Shown: positions 53,713 through 64,000 of the stretch, piece after piece
Numbering within the stretch: the stretch's first letter is position 1
Layout of the letters: each line of letters starts with the position of its first letter
Origin: Gymnothorax reevesii
Lineage: Eukaryota; Chordata; Actinopteri; Anguilliformes; Muraenidae
Direction: 5' to 3'
Length of the DNA: 64,000 bases
NCBI GenBank assembly: GCA_029721435.1
Contig: CM056576.1
Span: 70,821,876 to 70,885,875, forward strand
Notes under the pieces: generated by a model
The model's input: only the letters and a program-made list of their open reading frames with translations
Told to the model about the DNA's origin: nothing
Database searches by the model: none
Made by a program: the position numbers and the translations under genes

Positions 53713-54604
53713 AGCCGCTTGCACACTAGACGGGAAACAAATTTTTTGCACGACTGATTATAGACAAAGTCGATGCGAAGATGCGATAGTCGGACAGAGT
53801 TTTAATATGTCCGAAAGTCATAAAATTTCAAATTTTTTTGAGTATTCCAGGAATTATTAGACCTGCAAACTTGGCCATGTTTGTGTTGGACCTTCACAAA
53901 ATGCAAATTGATAGCTATTGACTTTTCTTGGTCTTTTTAGCCTATTTGTCTGTTTTCTTCAGTTGAAAATAGACAGCAGTCTTTATTCGGTCTTTCTTTT
54001 GAAAATTAATCAGATGGAACAAACAAATTCACGCTTTATTTCCACAGCAGAGAGAAAATAGTACGCGAGCAAATCAATTCCATGACCATTGACGGTGTGA
54101 AAAAATTATTGCATGCACAATCAAGACTATCCGACACGAAATGCAAAATACCCCATGTCCAGCAGCCAGCAAAAAGTAATAGTATTGATATGAGAACAGA
54201 TTTATAACAAAATATCCAAAACGATACAAACATCCAAAAAAGATGACCCGCAAATAAATAAATCGCAGTGTTCATCAACAGATGAACTGTTGTTAAAATG
54301 TTTTGTTTTATTATCAATCTGTTCTGATCGTCCTCTTTTTTTTTTTTGGCTGTCTGACACAGAGGCATTGTACATTGTCCCGCGCCAATGTCGACTCACT
54401 TTATTGAGCAGAGCTTAAACAGAAACATTGATTGAAATTCTCGGTACTCATCTTGAAGAAATGAGCCCTCTTATCAAAAAACAATAATCGACTGTCAGAC
54501 ACGGAGATATGTTAAAACCCTGTCAGACTTTCGGACACCAGACACTGCGTTCAGCGCAATCTGTCGTGTGAAAAATTAGTTTTGCGTCCAGTGTGCAAGC
54601 GGTT
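53713..54604. mobile_element. MITE, about 100-bp inverted ends, TAA duplication
   Basis: The left end reads AGCCGCTTGCACACTAGACG, and the right end on the minus strand AACCGCTTGCACACTGGACG. Similarity continues through AATTTTT, GCACGAC/ACACGAC and GTCCGAAAGTC. TAA lies on both sides (53710-53712 and 54605-54607), which suits a PIF-Harbinger-type element. No coding. Confidence 0.75.
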
Positions 54605-54607
54605 TAA

Positions 54608-55849
54608 TACTAGGTTACTATTATTGTCACTAAGATTTTATCATGTTTAGTGGGGGAAAGGAATACAGCCTCATTGCTATGATGCAGTACTGAGTTAAGA
54701 TCACATATTGAAAATAAATGTGTTACATATCTTGCATTGTTGTCCATGCATGTTAATCCCAAAATTTTCAGCAGCAACAGGGTGTTATAATTGCAACACG
54801 CTATCCATCGTTTCTCTTCCCAATGAGCAACCATCGTATTTCATTCCAACTTCATAAGTTTGAATGATCTGACGTAGTTTCGTTTTGAAATTCCATTCAA
54901 GTTCGCTAATGGTAGCCTAATAATTCGCGAATGCCCAAGCTAGCCAGCTAACTCATATTCGTAATGCTTAATATAGACGTAAGCGGTGCAGAGAACATGC
55001 CTGAAGCAGCAAAGTAAAACCCAACATTAACGCATCATGCACATTTAGGACAGAGGCTTCTATATTCCAACACATCAACCCCTTTCAGCAGACGTAGACG
55101 CTCGCGTCTATAGATATGCAAATTTAAGCACTTAGTTACAGTACTCGGCCACGAGATGGCACCCCCGGATCAGCTATTGAATATTCACAAGCAGGCAGAG
55201 CTGAAATGCGATTTAGAGTATGGAGAACTTCCCTCCAATCCCTGTTTTTCAGGAGTTGCATGAATTAAACTCCTCAGCTAAGCCTGATGTGCAAACTGGT
55301 CAATATCCTTGCCCATAGTATCGATCTAGTAGATTTAAAAAATTATCACTTGCGGCAGAAAAAAACTTAGTACTCTGTAGCAACCGTTTTAGCTACAGTA
55401 AGACAACAGTATTTCAATTAGTGGTTAAAAAAGTACATTTTGTGAAGCAAAAAATCCGACATAGTATTGATTCTCTTACATTCTACTGTCAATTACAGTC
55501 ATCACACGCATAATATGCATAGTTCCCTCCCATGGATTAACGCGTATATTCCTCCATTGACAAATTCAGCGCTCCCTTCTATTCACCCAAGTACTGGTGT
55601 CGATAGCCAGTCACTCAATTATATACTCAGATTCATCTGCGTAACTCTACAGTTATAGTTCACGCTCACGTGAAGCTTCCCCAGTAACGATGTATTGATA
55701 GACTCGTTTCTTATCCAATTCCCGAGTGGTTAAACTGTCCCGAATAACTGAAATACATTGATCAGACAACAACAATAGGATACAAAGCTAAGCGTAAAAG
55801 TAAGGTCGGTTGTGTTCTTCGAATGTCGGCCACGGTTGCGTAGCTGAAA
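54608..55849. other. no recognisable gene
   Basis: AT-rich sequence with no supported feature. Confidence 0.3.
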
Positions 55850-56221
55850 ATGATGCAATATCAAAGAAACAAAGACACAAACCGGCCTGAAGTGTTCAGT
55901 TTCATTTCCGAGATACATGTTGTATGGACGCAGTCAATGGAAATTATTCCAAATGAAACAGCACTGGAGGGTTCCTTCTACCCGATACATCTGTCTCTGG
56001 AGGAGGGCATCAATGAAGAAAACAGGTTATACCTCTACTCTGTTTGCATTTTGCTCAATATGGCTATTTGCTGTAGAATTTATACCGCATTTAAAGACAT
56101 CGAATTCCGAGGTTTTCGTTTCTCCATTGCGTGCAGCCCACGCACGTCGGTAGATCCCTCGGTACATTCATTACACCATTCTGATGAATATATAGGGCTT
56201 ATGTCGTTTGATTTTTCGTGA
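55850..56221 (+). other. unassigned open frame, 123 codons
   Basis: The frame is not recognised with confidence. Two short stretches, IHLSLEEGI and EFRGFRFSIACS, recall the order 'SLQEGI ... PRGFRF' of the Maelstrom domain (a DnaQ-H fold in the piRNA pathway). A GT after GAAAACAG (about 56026) and an AG before ACATCGAATTCC (about 56094) could bound a small intron between them. The resemblance is weak, the surrounding residues do not fit well, and no neighbouring exon was seen. It may equally be a chance frame. Confidence 0.2.
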
Positions 56222-56760
56222 AAGTGAAATTTCTGTTCCGTTAAAATAAGGTATATTTCAGAATTCAGATATTACTGAGTTTGTGAGTTTTTACCCTTAC
56301 AAGGTGTAAGGTTTTGAGCTTGGATGTGAGAGCACTTAGCTTTTCAATGCAGCGTGAATGTTATAGCTGTTTTATCAGCACTTTATTTAATGCTTGGGGG
56401 ACTTAAAAGAAAAATGGACAATATTGTTAACTTTATGATGGAGAAAAGGCATGTTTTGTGTTTGGAGAGGTTACTGGTGACCAATGATGTTCAACTGCAC
56501 TGATATTGATAAATTCATGCTAAACTCAACCCGAAAATCATAAGTTCATGCTGAATTTCATTCCCCAAAAGTTAATTTGTGTTAAATATATGATTAATGT
56601 ATGATTTCACAGCGATCCATTTTGATGGATCTCAGACTTTGGGGAGACACCTGGGTAGCTGTCTAATTTGGCTCATAGCAAGCGGCTAATGTAGAATGTA
56701 ATGTTCAAGATGAATTGTACTTGTGGTCAAGAAGTTTATGATCCCACAAATGTATAGATT
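56222..56760. other. no recognisable gene
   Basis: Nothing supported. Confidence 0.3.
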
Positions 56761-56763
56761 TAA

Positions 56764-58991
56764 GGGCCGATTCATAGTCGACGCAAAGGCACGCAAACGC
56801 GAACGCATCGAGACGCATCGCGACGCCTTGGCCGCCATGATGCGTTCGATTGTGTAGTCTGATTTTTCAATACGCGACACAGGAATGCATGTAATACCAT
56901 CCGTCGCCAACGGCGGCGGCAAAGTATATAATGTACTTATAAACACTTTTAAGCCGACATAACAGAAGAAGACTATACTGGGAAAACTGATACTGTTGGG
57001 TATTAGTGATAGTGCCACTTCAGCAGTAATACATTTCCACTGGAAACCTAGCAAAATTAGATTCAAATCATATTTTTGGGCCATATGATGGCGTTTGCTT
57101 CGTTTGTGCTGGTTAAAATTAGCCTGGATGATTTAACCAGTGACTGCCTAACGATAGCCTAGCGTCCGGGCATCTGTCAGCTTATGGACTGGTCGTGCTT
57201 TCTAAATCAACATATTCACGATCATATGCAAAACAGGCGAAGTATTGGTATTAACCTGTAGCTTGCTATGTGAAAAAATGCAATCCATGTATGGCGTAAG
57301 GTCGCTATTGTAAGAAGAGGCCAGAGGAGCACCAGGTGCAGGATCCAGAGGTGTTTAACTGTTTATTAAAACACAAAACACGAATGGAGAAATGGCAGAC
57401 ACGCCAGAAACAAAACGCCGTGCACAAGCACTGAAAAATGGGAGAACTAAGTTACTCTGCCAAAGGCGGGGGGAAACAGAAATACACTCTTCAAGAGAGG
57501 ATAACCTAAGAAAACAAAAACTGAACCTGACTTTGCTGACGGACACACTGGGAGACTTATACACAGCAAACAGAAAGACTCGGGAATCATACACGGGAGA
57601 CACTCAGAACGCACGAGGAGCTGGGACTTCACCATGTAGACAAATACGAGGAACCGTCTGACAATCGCATGGAGAACTGGAGCTTATATCATCACGAGAG
57701 GAAGAGCGGACTCGGAATGCAATCACACTGAAACATAAACACATGGGATTACTAAACAATCACACGAGGACCGGGTTAACAATAATGGCTCGAGACGAGC
57801 AATCAAGCTAGACAGTTTAGATAAGTCAATCTAAACGTGACGAGGATAAAGCACCACAAGAAAAGCGAAAGGAAAAGCACAGTTTAAATGTAGTTAAACA
57901 GGGAGCTCAGATTGAAATCACAAAAGCCAGAAACACATACGTTCGCTAAATAAGTTAATCAAGGTTAATACTATGTGACGAAATATTCACAACTACCCTT
58001 GATAAGTGCTGGTAAGTACGTGTTAGTAATATCCTATCAGAGAGCGCATTCACTCAGTTTTGCGAGACCCGGAATTAAAGACAGCTGGAAGCAATGAATG
58101 AAATACCACAGCCAAACCGAAAGTAGAAACGTGATTGGACGAAGAGACACAGGCACGCTGAAGGCAATCACACGACACCACTGGAAACAGATTGCGAGCG
58201 ATTGTCAGACGGCTGAACTGAGAGCTGGAATGAAAGAAACGAAAGTAAATCACAAGGACAAAATTGGCACGGGAAAACACACGGAAGGGCAGAATCATAA
58301 CAGCTATTTTTTCGGCTTGTTTTTTTTTCTCCCTTTTGCTTGAAAATAGTCAGGGACGTCCAGTGGTACCCTCAGCACTCACCTCCGTGGAAGTTTAGCT
58401 TTCCATAAATGATCCAATTACCCCATCTACAGCCCAAATTTTGTTTTACAGCATTTGTAAGCACATTCTATTATAAAACAGCGTGTATCAATGATGCTGG
58501 CTTAAAAAATAAGTTATGGCGTATGACATGGATCTCATTGATAACATCAGATGCATCGTGAAATCTTGAGTATAAATTCGAAAAAACGCAAAGGGTTACT
58601 AATTTGAAGTGGGCTATATTCTGGAAACGACCACCTTGACTAGTTGATTACAGCTGGCTAAGGTGACATGTTAAGGTAAACCGATAATAGCCATTTAACG
58701 TTCACTTATTATTCATGATATATCCATCGCAACGACAGTTAATGAATTCTCTTGCCAAATAACTTGCTGATAGTCTGCTGCGCTGGAAAGAGACTCGGGG
58801 TCAGTCATTCTTTAGAGATTAGTGAATGTCATTCGGAATGTGAGCTGAAATGTCACCAGTAACGCTGCTACCCCCTATTGTGTGAGCGGTGTATTGCATT
58901 TCATGTATCGCCTGCGCAGCTTGCATACACTATGTACACTATGAAAAGGAGTGCGTTACTTGCGTGACTTGCGTCGACTATGAATCGGCCC
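56764..58991. mobile_element. PIF-Harbinger-type element with nested solo LTR
   Basis: The left end GGGCCGATTCATAGTCGACG and the inverse right end CGTCGACTATGAATCGGCCC are flanked by TAA on both sides (56761-56763 and 58992-58994). The terminal pair is perfect for at least 20 bp, and both arms continue with GCAA and ACGCAA-like words. No transposase was recognised. The interior contains the solo LTR 57309-58302. Without it the element is about 1.2 kb. Confidence 0.85.
57309..58302 (-). repeat. solo LTR, gypsy type (994 bp)
   Basis: On the minus strand it runs TGTTATGATTCTGCCC to CTTCTTACA (TG...CA), flanked by GCTAT at 57304-57308 and 58303-58307, an exact 5-bp duplication. AATAAA is near 57365 on the minus strand, close to the 3' end. 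It resembles LTR A and the LTR at 41911-44756 in layout. Several open frames inside it on both strands are not genes. Confidence 0.85.
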
Positions 58992-58994
58992 TAA

Positions 58995-61825
58995 GCCCGA
59001 GCAGTTTTTCATTTGTCAGTTTTTTTTTTTTTGCTATTTCGATGGTGAATGCTCATGAAGATTTTTTTTTCTCCACCAAAATCATAAAAATTAACTGAAA
59101 TATGATGGGAGTCTCAATGCTACAAGTGTCTAGACTCAATTGAGCCAAAGTTTTTCTGTCTGTGAAGTTGCAATCTTGCATTATAAAGCCTTAAATCAGG
59201 TAACACCTAAAAAGCCAGATTTGGCTTCTGCGCAAAGGGGTTAAAGGTGAGGAGAGGAGCTCATTTGATTGGTGAAGATTAGACTCGACTGTGTTATACC
59301 CAAACACGCCTTCTTTGCCACTTGCGCAGGAAGGCGCGACAGAGGTGGGACAGAGGAGTACTTCTGCCAGGCTATGCCGGGCACTAAATTGCAACACATG
59401 CCTGGACACATCCCGTTGGCGCGGCGCACCCGCCTTTGCTGCGCCTGCGCCTGGTCTACGAATTTAGAGCCTAGCCCTACAAGTTCAGATTAACGCAGGA
59501 CCATGAGTAATGATCAGCCCGCAGCCACAGAAAAACAGTTATGGCCGAGGAAAATGTTTTATTTCACGTTGACTACAATAAAACTTTCATAAAATTCTTT
59601 CAGAAAAATAAACAAGAGTAAACATGTCTCATAAATTACAAGTTTGAAAACCTACAAAATGGCTTTCACGGAACAAGTCAAATGGTAAGCAATCACTCTA
59701 ATGGGTGTTGATGAAAAAGTATCAAGAGTACGAAATTGGGATTTATATGGTCAAATATTCCATCATTTCCGATCATAATGACACTAATAACGTGATGAAT
59801 CCCAGGAATCCACGTGTTTAATGGCCTATTGCACAGTGCGCCTTATCACAAGCGTTGTTTTTGTACTGCTGCAACGGCAAGCAGCAGTTATCAGGCATTT
59901 ATTTCTCTATGAAGCCAAATATCTCAAAATGATGGTAAAGAGTTATATCAACAATAATTTGCCATTCCAGCAGTGTGAAACTCAAGGCTGACAGCGAAGT
60001 CGTTTTCCGTGCAAAAAAAGTTTGATTTCTGCAAATTGCGGAATAATCGGTCAATTTGCGGAACTGGTCGACCCACTGTATATCGAAGATTACTCGCACC
60101 CTGTCTCAGTAAAATTCATTTAGGGAAAGAACTTGAATGTTTTTCGATTTATATATTGCCTTGTTTTGCAATGCTAATAGGCCATTTTTAACCAATTTTT
60201 CAAATCGTTTTGCATCGTCTGCATTTGTTTTTAATGACTTGTCATAACCATTCATATAACCATCCAGATGTTCAAACTAATGTTCCCAAAGCTTGCAACT
60301 AGAAAAGAATTGTGTACAATATGAATTTAGTTCGACCATAACGACTCTTGAATGCACTTTAAAAAAACAAGTAAAATAAACTATTTGCGAAACCTTACAC
60401 AGGTTTTTTAGTAAGCTTATTATATATCTATCAATAAGGAATACGCAATTAAAAAAAAAAAAGAGCTGCTCAATATCTTATCTCTAAAGGACAATAACTT
60501 AAATTTCACTTAAAACTGAATGGCTCTTTCGTAAACAGAATTCACAGAATTAAAAATGGATACACCAGGCACTGATTCAATACTGCTCAGTTCGTGTCAT
60601 CTGTATTTATCACTCATTCTCACCCTAATATTCCCTTTAAGCTCATTGTTGCCTATTAAAGAATTAATGACCTGCTCAGCGCGTGCCAGAAATTTTCTAT
60701 GAAATGCCCAACCATAAACTGACATATCACATTCACAATTATGGAACCTATCATGATACGACGCATTTCCCCAGAGTTTAGGAGGAAAATTGATTCCTTG
60801 GCGAGAGACAATCTTACACCTTTGCAGGTCCGAAAACGCATAATTTCGGAGAATAACATGAGCATAAGGTCACATGCTATTAAGTTGTATATTGCAAATT
60901 TGTTAATTTATATTTCGGTTAGCTTTTCTAAATCAATTGCGGCACACTTCAGACGGTCTACCCACAAACTCTCAGAATCACAGTTTCTGCAATAGAAAAA
61001 AAAAGGGCCTCGCTGAAGCGGGCAATACCCTTCAGCCCCGAAGGTCACTGCTGCAAGGTCAAAGGTCAAACTGGGACTAAACTTCGAAAAGGCACACCTA
61101 CCCCCCATGGGGAGTCCACATATACAATGTGAACTTCCTTAACCAAGTGGTTACAGAGAAATAGCCCGGACAAAATTGGCAACCACCCGCCTGCCCGGAC
61201 ACCTGCCCGCCAAAGGGACGACAATACCCCTCGTGCCCATGTCGGGCTTAGGGGTAAGAATATGTAAAATACCAAAAAAAGTTTCCTTCAAGAATACAAT
61301 TTCTCACATTACTCTGTCAAATTTATCATAATATTTTCTTTTCTTGTTCATGCTAGGCTTTTAAAACGAAGGATCAGCCACACGCTTTCCAGTGGTCGCA
61401 TAAGCTCTCACTTCCACTTTCACTGCAAGAGAAAATAAAAAGATGTTAAAATACATAACGGCAAACAAAGCTCATCATGATCTGGCTCCTGTTTCAGATG
61501 AAGAACCATCGCAGGCAAGGAGCACCTTGGAGCCCAAAGCCAAGAAGAAAAATCAAGGTTTGTGTTAACTAGTATACGCACACACACTGAAACACTATGC
61601 TCAATGCATACAGTTTCAGATTGAGCCATCAGGTAAACTTACACTGCAAGTCAACTGAAATGTTCCCAGTTCAAAACATCCTACCGATGTGTGCTTGTTT
61701 AGATGGACCACACCCAAGGCTCCATGCAGTGGACATCCTGAGGGAGAAAAAAAGGTATATATTAATTGTAAAGGTCATGACAGATTTAAGAAGCATTGCA
61801 GTTTCAACATTTATTTGATGAGATA
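58995..61825. other. no recognisable gene; two exon-like segments near the end
   Basis: About 2.8 kb without a supported gene. At 61497-61557 an acceptor-like CTGTTTCAG precedes open codons, and AAATCAAG/GTTTGTG follows. At 61668-61753 a TTCCCAG precedes codons reading NILPMCACLDGPHPRLHAVD and ILREKK, followed by AG/GTATAT. These could be exons of an unknown gene or chance. 61010-61260 is a GC-richer block that looks repetitive. Confidence 0.25.
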
Positions 61826-61827
61826 TA

Positions 61828-63355
61828 CAGTGCCCTCCATAATTATGGGCACCCCTGGTTAAGATGTGTTAAAAATTGAATTTATTTTAAGGCTTTTAAT
61901 GCAGAAGCATACTCTCACACTGAAAATTGTTGAAAAATGTAACCTTCAACTCAAGTGAATTTTAAGGGGGAAAAAAAATCCCTGACGAAGAAATATTTTT
62001 CATAAAATCACCTGTTCCACAATTATTGGCACCCCTAACATTTCCTAGGAAATAAATGTAATTGAAGTATTTCTGTCATTCCTACGGTCGTTTACTAAGT
62101 TAATCAGAGTATCTAGGAACATTTAATAAGTAATTTTATCAATTCCTGTTTCCCTGGGGTATAAATTTGACGTGACACAGAGGCCATTTCTCTTATCCCC
62201 TCTTCAACATGGGAAAGACACCATTCAAGTAAAGCAGATGTGTGTTGACCTTCACAAATCAGGCAATGGCTACAAGAAAATAGCCACTTGCCTGCACCTG
62301 CCCATATCTACTGTCAGAGGAATCATTAAGCTTAAAACAAATGGAACTGTGGTAAACAAGCCTGGACAAGGACACAAGGTAATTTTGCCACCACGCATAG
62401 TGAGGAGGATGGTAAGAGAAAAAGTTCTTCAAAGCTCACTGTTAAAGAATTGCAACAAATGGTAGCATCTTGGGGTCACAAAGTCTCCAAAACGGCCATC
62501 AGGCGCTATCTACATGCCAACATGCTGTTTGGGAGGCATGCACGGAAAAAACCTTTTCTCACTCACAATCATCTGGAGTTTGCTAAGCGGTACTGGGACT
62601 TCAACTGGGACGGTGTCCTTTGGTCAGATGAGACCAAGATAGAGCTTTTTGGCAACAAACACTGGGTCTGGCGGAACACAAAAGATGAGTATGCAGAAAA
62701 GCACCTCATGCCCACTGTGAAGTATGGGGGAGGATCGGTGATGGATCGTCAGAGGCCCTGGGAACCTTGTTAGGATGCATGTGGCATCATGATCGCTTTG
62801 AAATACCAGGACCTTTTAAATCAAAATCTGGTGGCCTCTGCCCGAAAGCTGAAGATGGGTCGTCGCTGGGTCTTTCAGCAAGATAATGACCCTAAACATG
62901 TGGCCAAATCTACACAGAAATGGTTCACCAGACACAGAATCAAGCTCCTCCTATGGCCATCTCAGTCCCCAGACCTCAACCCCATTGAAAACCTGTGGAG
63001 TGAGTGCAGAGGAGAGGACCTAGGTCAATGGATGATTTAGAGAGATTGTGCAAAGAGGAATGGTCGAAGATCCCTCTTTCTGTATTCTCCCATCTTGTGA
63101 AACATTATAGGAGAAGATTAGGTGCTGTTTTGTCTGCAAAAAGGGAATGCTAATAATTGTAGCACACATGATTTGATGTAAAATAATTATTTCATAATGT
63201 GTGATTTTTTTCCACTGAATAAATGCACTTGAATTAAAGGTTAGAATTTCCTCTTTTTTTCATTGTGGTCCTATATTATTTAGAAAAAAACTGAATCTAT
63301 TAGAAGTTAAAGAACACATCTTAACCAAGGGTGCCAATAATTATTGAGGGCACTG
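61828..63355 (+). mobile_element. full-length Tc1-like transposon (copy 5)
   Basis: The ends CAGTGCCCTCCATAATTATG and the inverse ATAATTATTGAGGGCACTG are flanked by TA on both sides (61826-61827 and 63356-63357). The inverted similarity continues through GGCACCC and GGTTAAGATGTGTT. A second internal GGCACCCCTAACATTTCCTA at about 62029 suggests the repeated-motif (IR/DR) layout. Length is 1528 bp. Confidence 0.92.
62209..63150 (+). pseudogene. Tc1-like transposase, broken (copy 5)
   Basis: The start ATG at 62209 gives MGKTPFK and a stop; the family text continues in another frame as QMCVDLHKSGNGYKKIATCL, VRGIIK and KTNGTVVNKPGQG (helix-turn-helix region). After a shift near 62440 comes ELQQMVASWGHKVSKTAIRR, FNWDGVLWSDETKIELFG (first Asp) and KYGGGSVM. 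A stretch near 62745-62790 is missing or scrambled, then [29 protein letters not shown] (second Asp) and [12 protein letters not shown] (Glu). The end has stops and shifts. The catalytic residues all survive, but at least three lesions separate the parts. It belongs to another Tc1 lineage than copies 2 and 4. Confidence 0.85.
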
Positions 63356-63357
63356 TA

Positions 63358-64000
63358 TATATGTTGGGGAGTGTTGACCATTTCTGACCTTGGTATTTGA
63401 AAATTATTTTCAGGTATTTTCCTGGCTATAGCCTTAATGCTACTGGTATAAGGCAGGTGAATGTTCAACTTGAAACAGGTACACCCGATAATGTGATTCA
63501 TTTTAATAGTCAGTTTTACCAAGAGTATCATGTTAGATTGAACAGGTGTCACGCAAGTAGGAAAAGTGCACCAAAAGCAGGGGTAAGTAAATGAAATTAC
63601 ATCCTGAAAATGCACCAGAAGCCATCGAAGAACACCAGATTTTATAATTTTTTTCCCAGGGAGCATGGTCCATCAGCTCCCTAGCCAATTGCATATTGTT
63701 TGCGCAAGGCAATGGCTGTGCCATTACTTTCTATATGAATAAGTCTTAGCCTTCTACTAAAACCTTTCCACCTGCTGGTGACATTTCTGTGGACATTTCA
63801 GTAGATAATCCCACTCACAAGTGCAGGACTGCTTGCAAACAGGAGCGCGGGTCCAGTCCTGGAAACCGATGAAGGCTTGGGAGGTGTTCCTGTTAATTGG
63901 ACTCAGAGGAATAACAGATGGTCATCTCATTCACGATTAATGAAAACACAGAAGGAGAACCCTTCGCTTAACCCATTTTGCCAATTGTTGCCGAAGTGTA
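63358..64000. other. no confirmed gene; one exon-like segment
   Basis: The segment 63415-63585 has a TTATTTTCAG acceptor-like start, open codons (YFPGYSLNATGIRQVNVQLE and onward) and a GGGGTAAGTAAA donor-like end. The protein is not recognised. The rest of the stretch shows nothing supported. Confidence 0.25.

Noticed and set aside
57392..58343. Several 60-90-codon frames on both strands
   Set aside because: All lie within the solo LTR 57309-58302 and show no protein features.

Overview
The window looks like intergenic or intronic DNA of a ray-finned fish, most likely a teleost; the species cannot be named from sequence alone. The evidence is AT-rich eukaryotic sequence with no operons, several Tc1-type transposons with long inverted repeats, Gmr1-type Ty3/gypsy elements (integrase before reverse transcriptase, a group described from cod and other deuterostomes), L2/CR1-type LINE fragments, fish-type gypsy LTRs, hAT, PIF-Harbinger, piggyBac and CACTA-like remnants, and a tRNA-derived SINE. 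I could not confirm any host protein-coding gene. Nearly everything recognisable is mobile DNA at different stages of decay.

Layout. 1-531: truncated piggyBac end. 3690-4262 (minus): decayed SGNH-hydrolase-like domain. 6725-12150: region bounded by matching inverted ends and holding two Tc1 copies, one of them full length (8816-10417). 12765-13240: SINE. 14130-14750: about 60-bp tandem repeats. 16134-29131: a 13-kb hAT element with an exact 8-bp target duplication. Its broken transposase lies in the middle, and two LTRs of one gypsy family sit inside it in opposite orientation. One of those LTRs is itself interrupted by a complete Gmr1-type retrotransposon (21100-27090) and by another solo LTR (27516-28070). 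29733-36945: foldback repeat, LINE, Tc1, Harbinger-in-MITE nest and LINE ORF1 remains. 37356-37890: chromovirus integrase tail. 39527-45298: a second, badly damaged Gmr1-type element with an internal inversion, interrupted by a solo LTR that carries its own hAT-type MITE. 47505-49115: CACTA-like transposase remnant. 50257-64000: MITEs, two more full-length Tc1 elements, a Harbinger element holding a solo LTR, and long stretches with no recognisable gene.

The most notable feature is the Gmr1-type element at 21100-27090. Its two 498-bp LTRs look identical by eye, it has a 4-bp target duplication, and a single uninterrupted 1594-codon frame runs gag, protease, integrase, reverse transcriptase, RNase H with all catalytic residues present. 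It is therefore a very recent insertion, and a solo LTR of the same family lies at 34239-34715. Many insertions have readable target duplications, so the order of arrival can be reconstructed for several nests.
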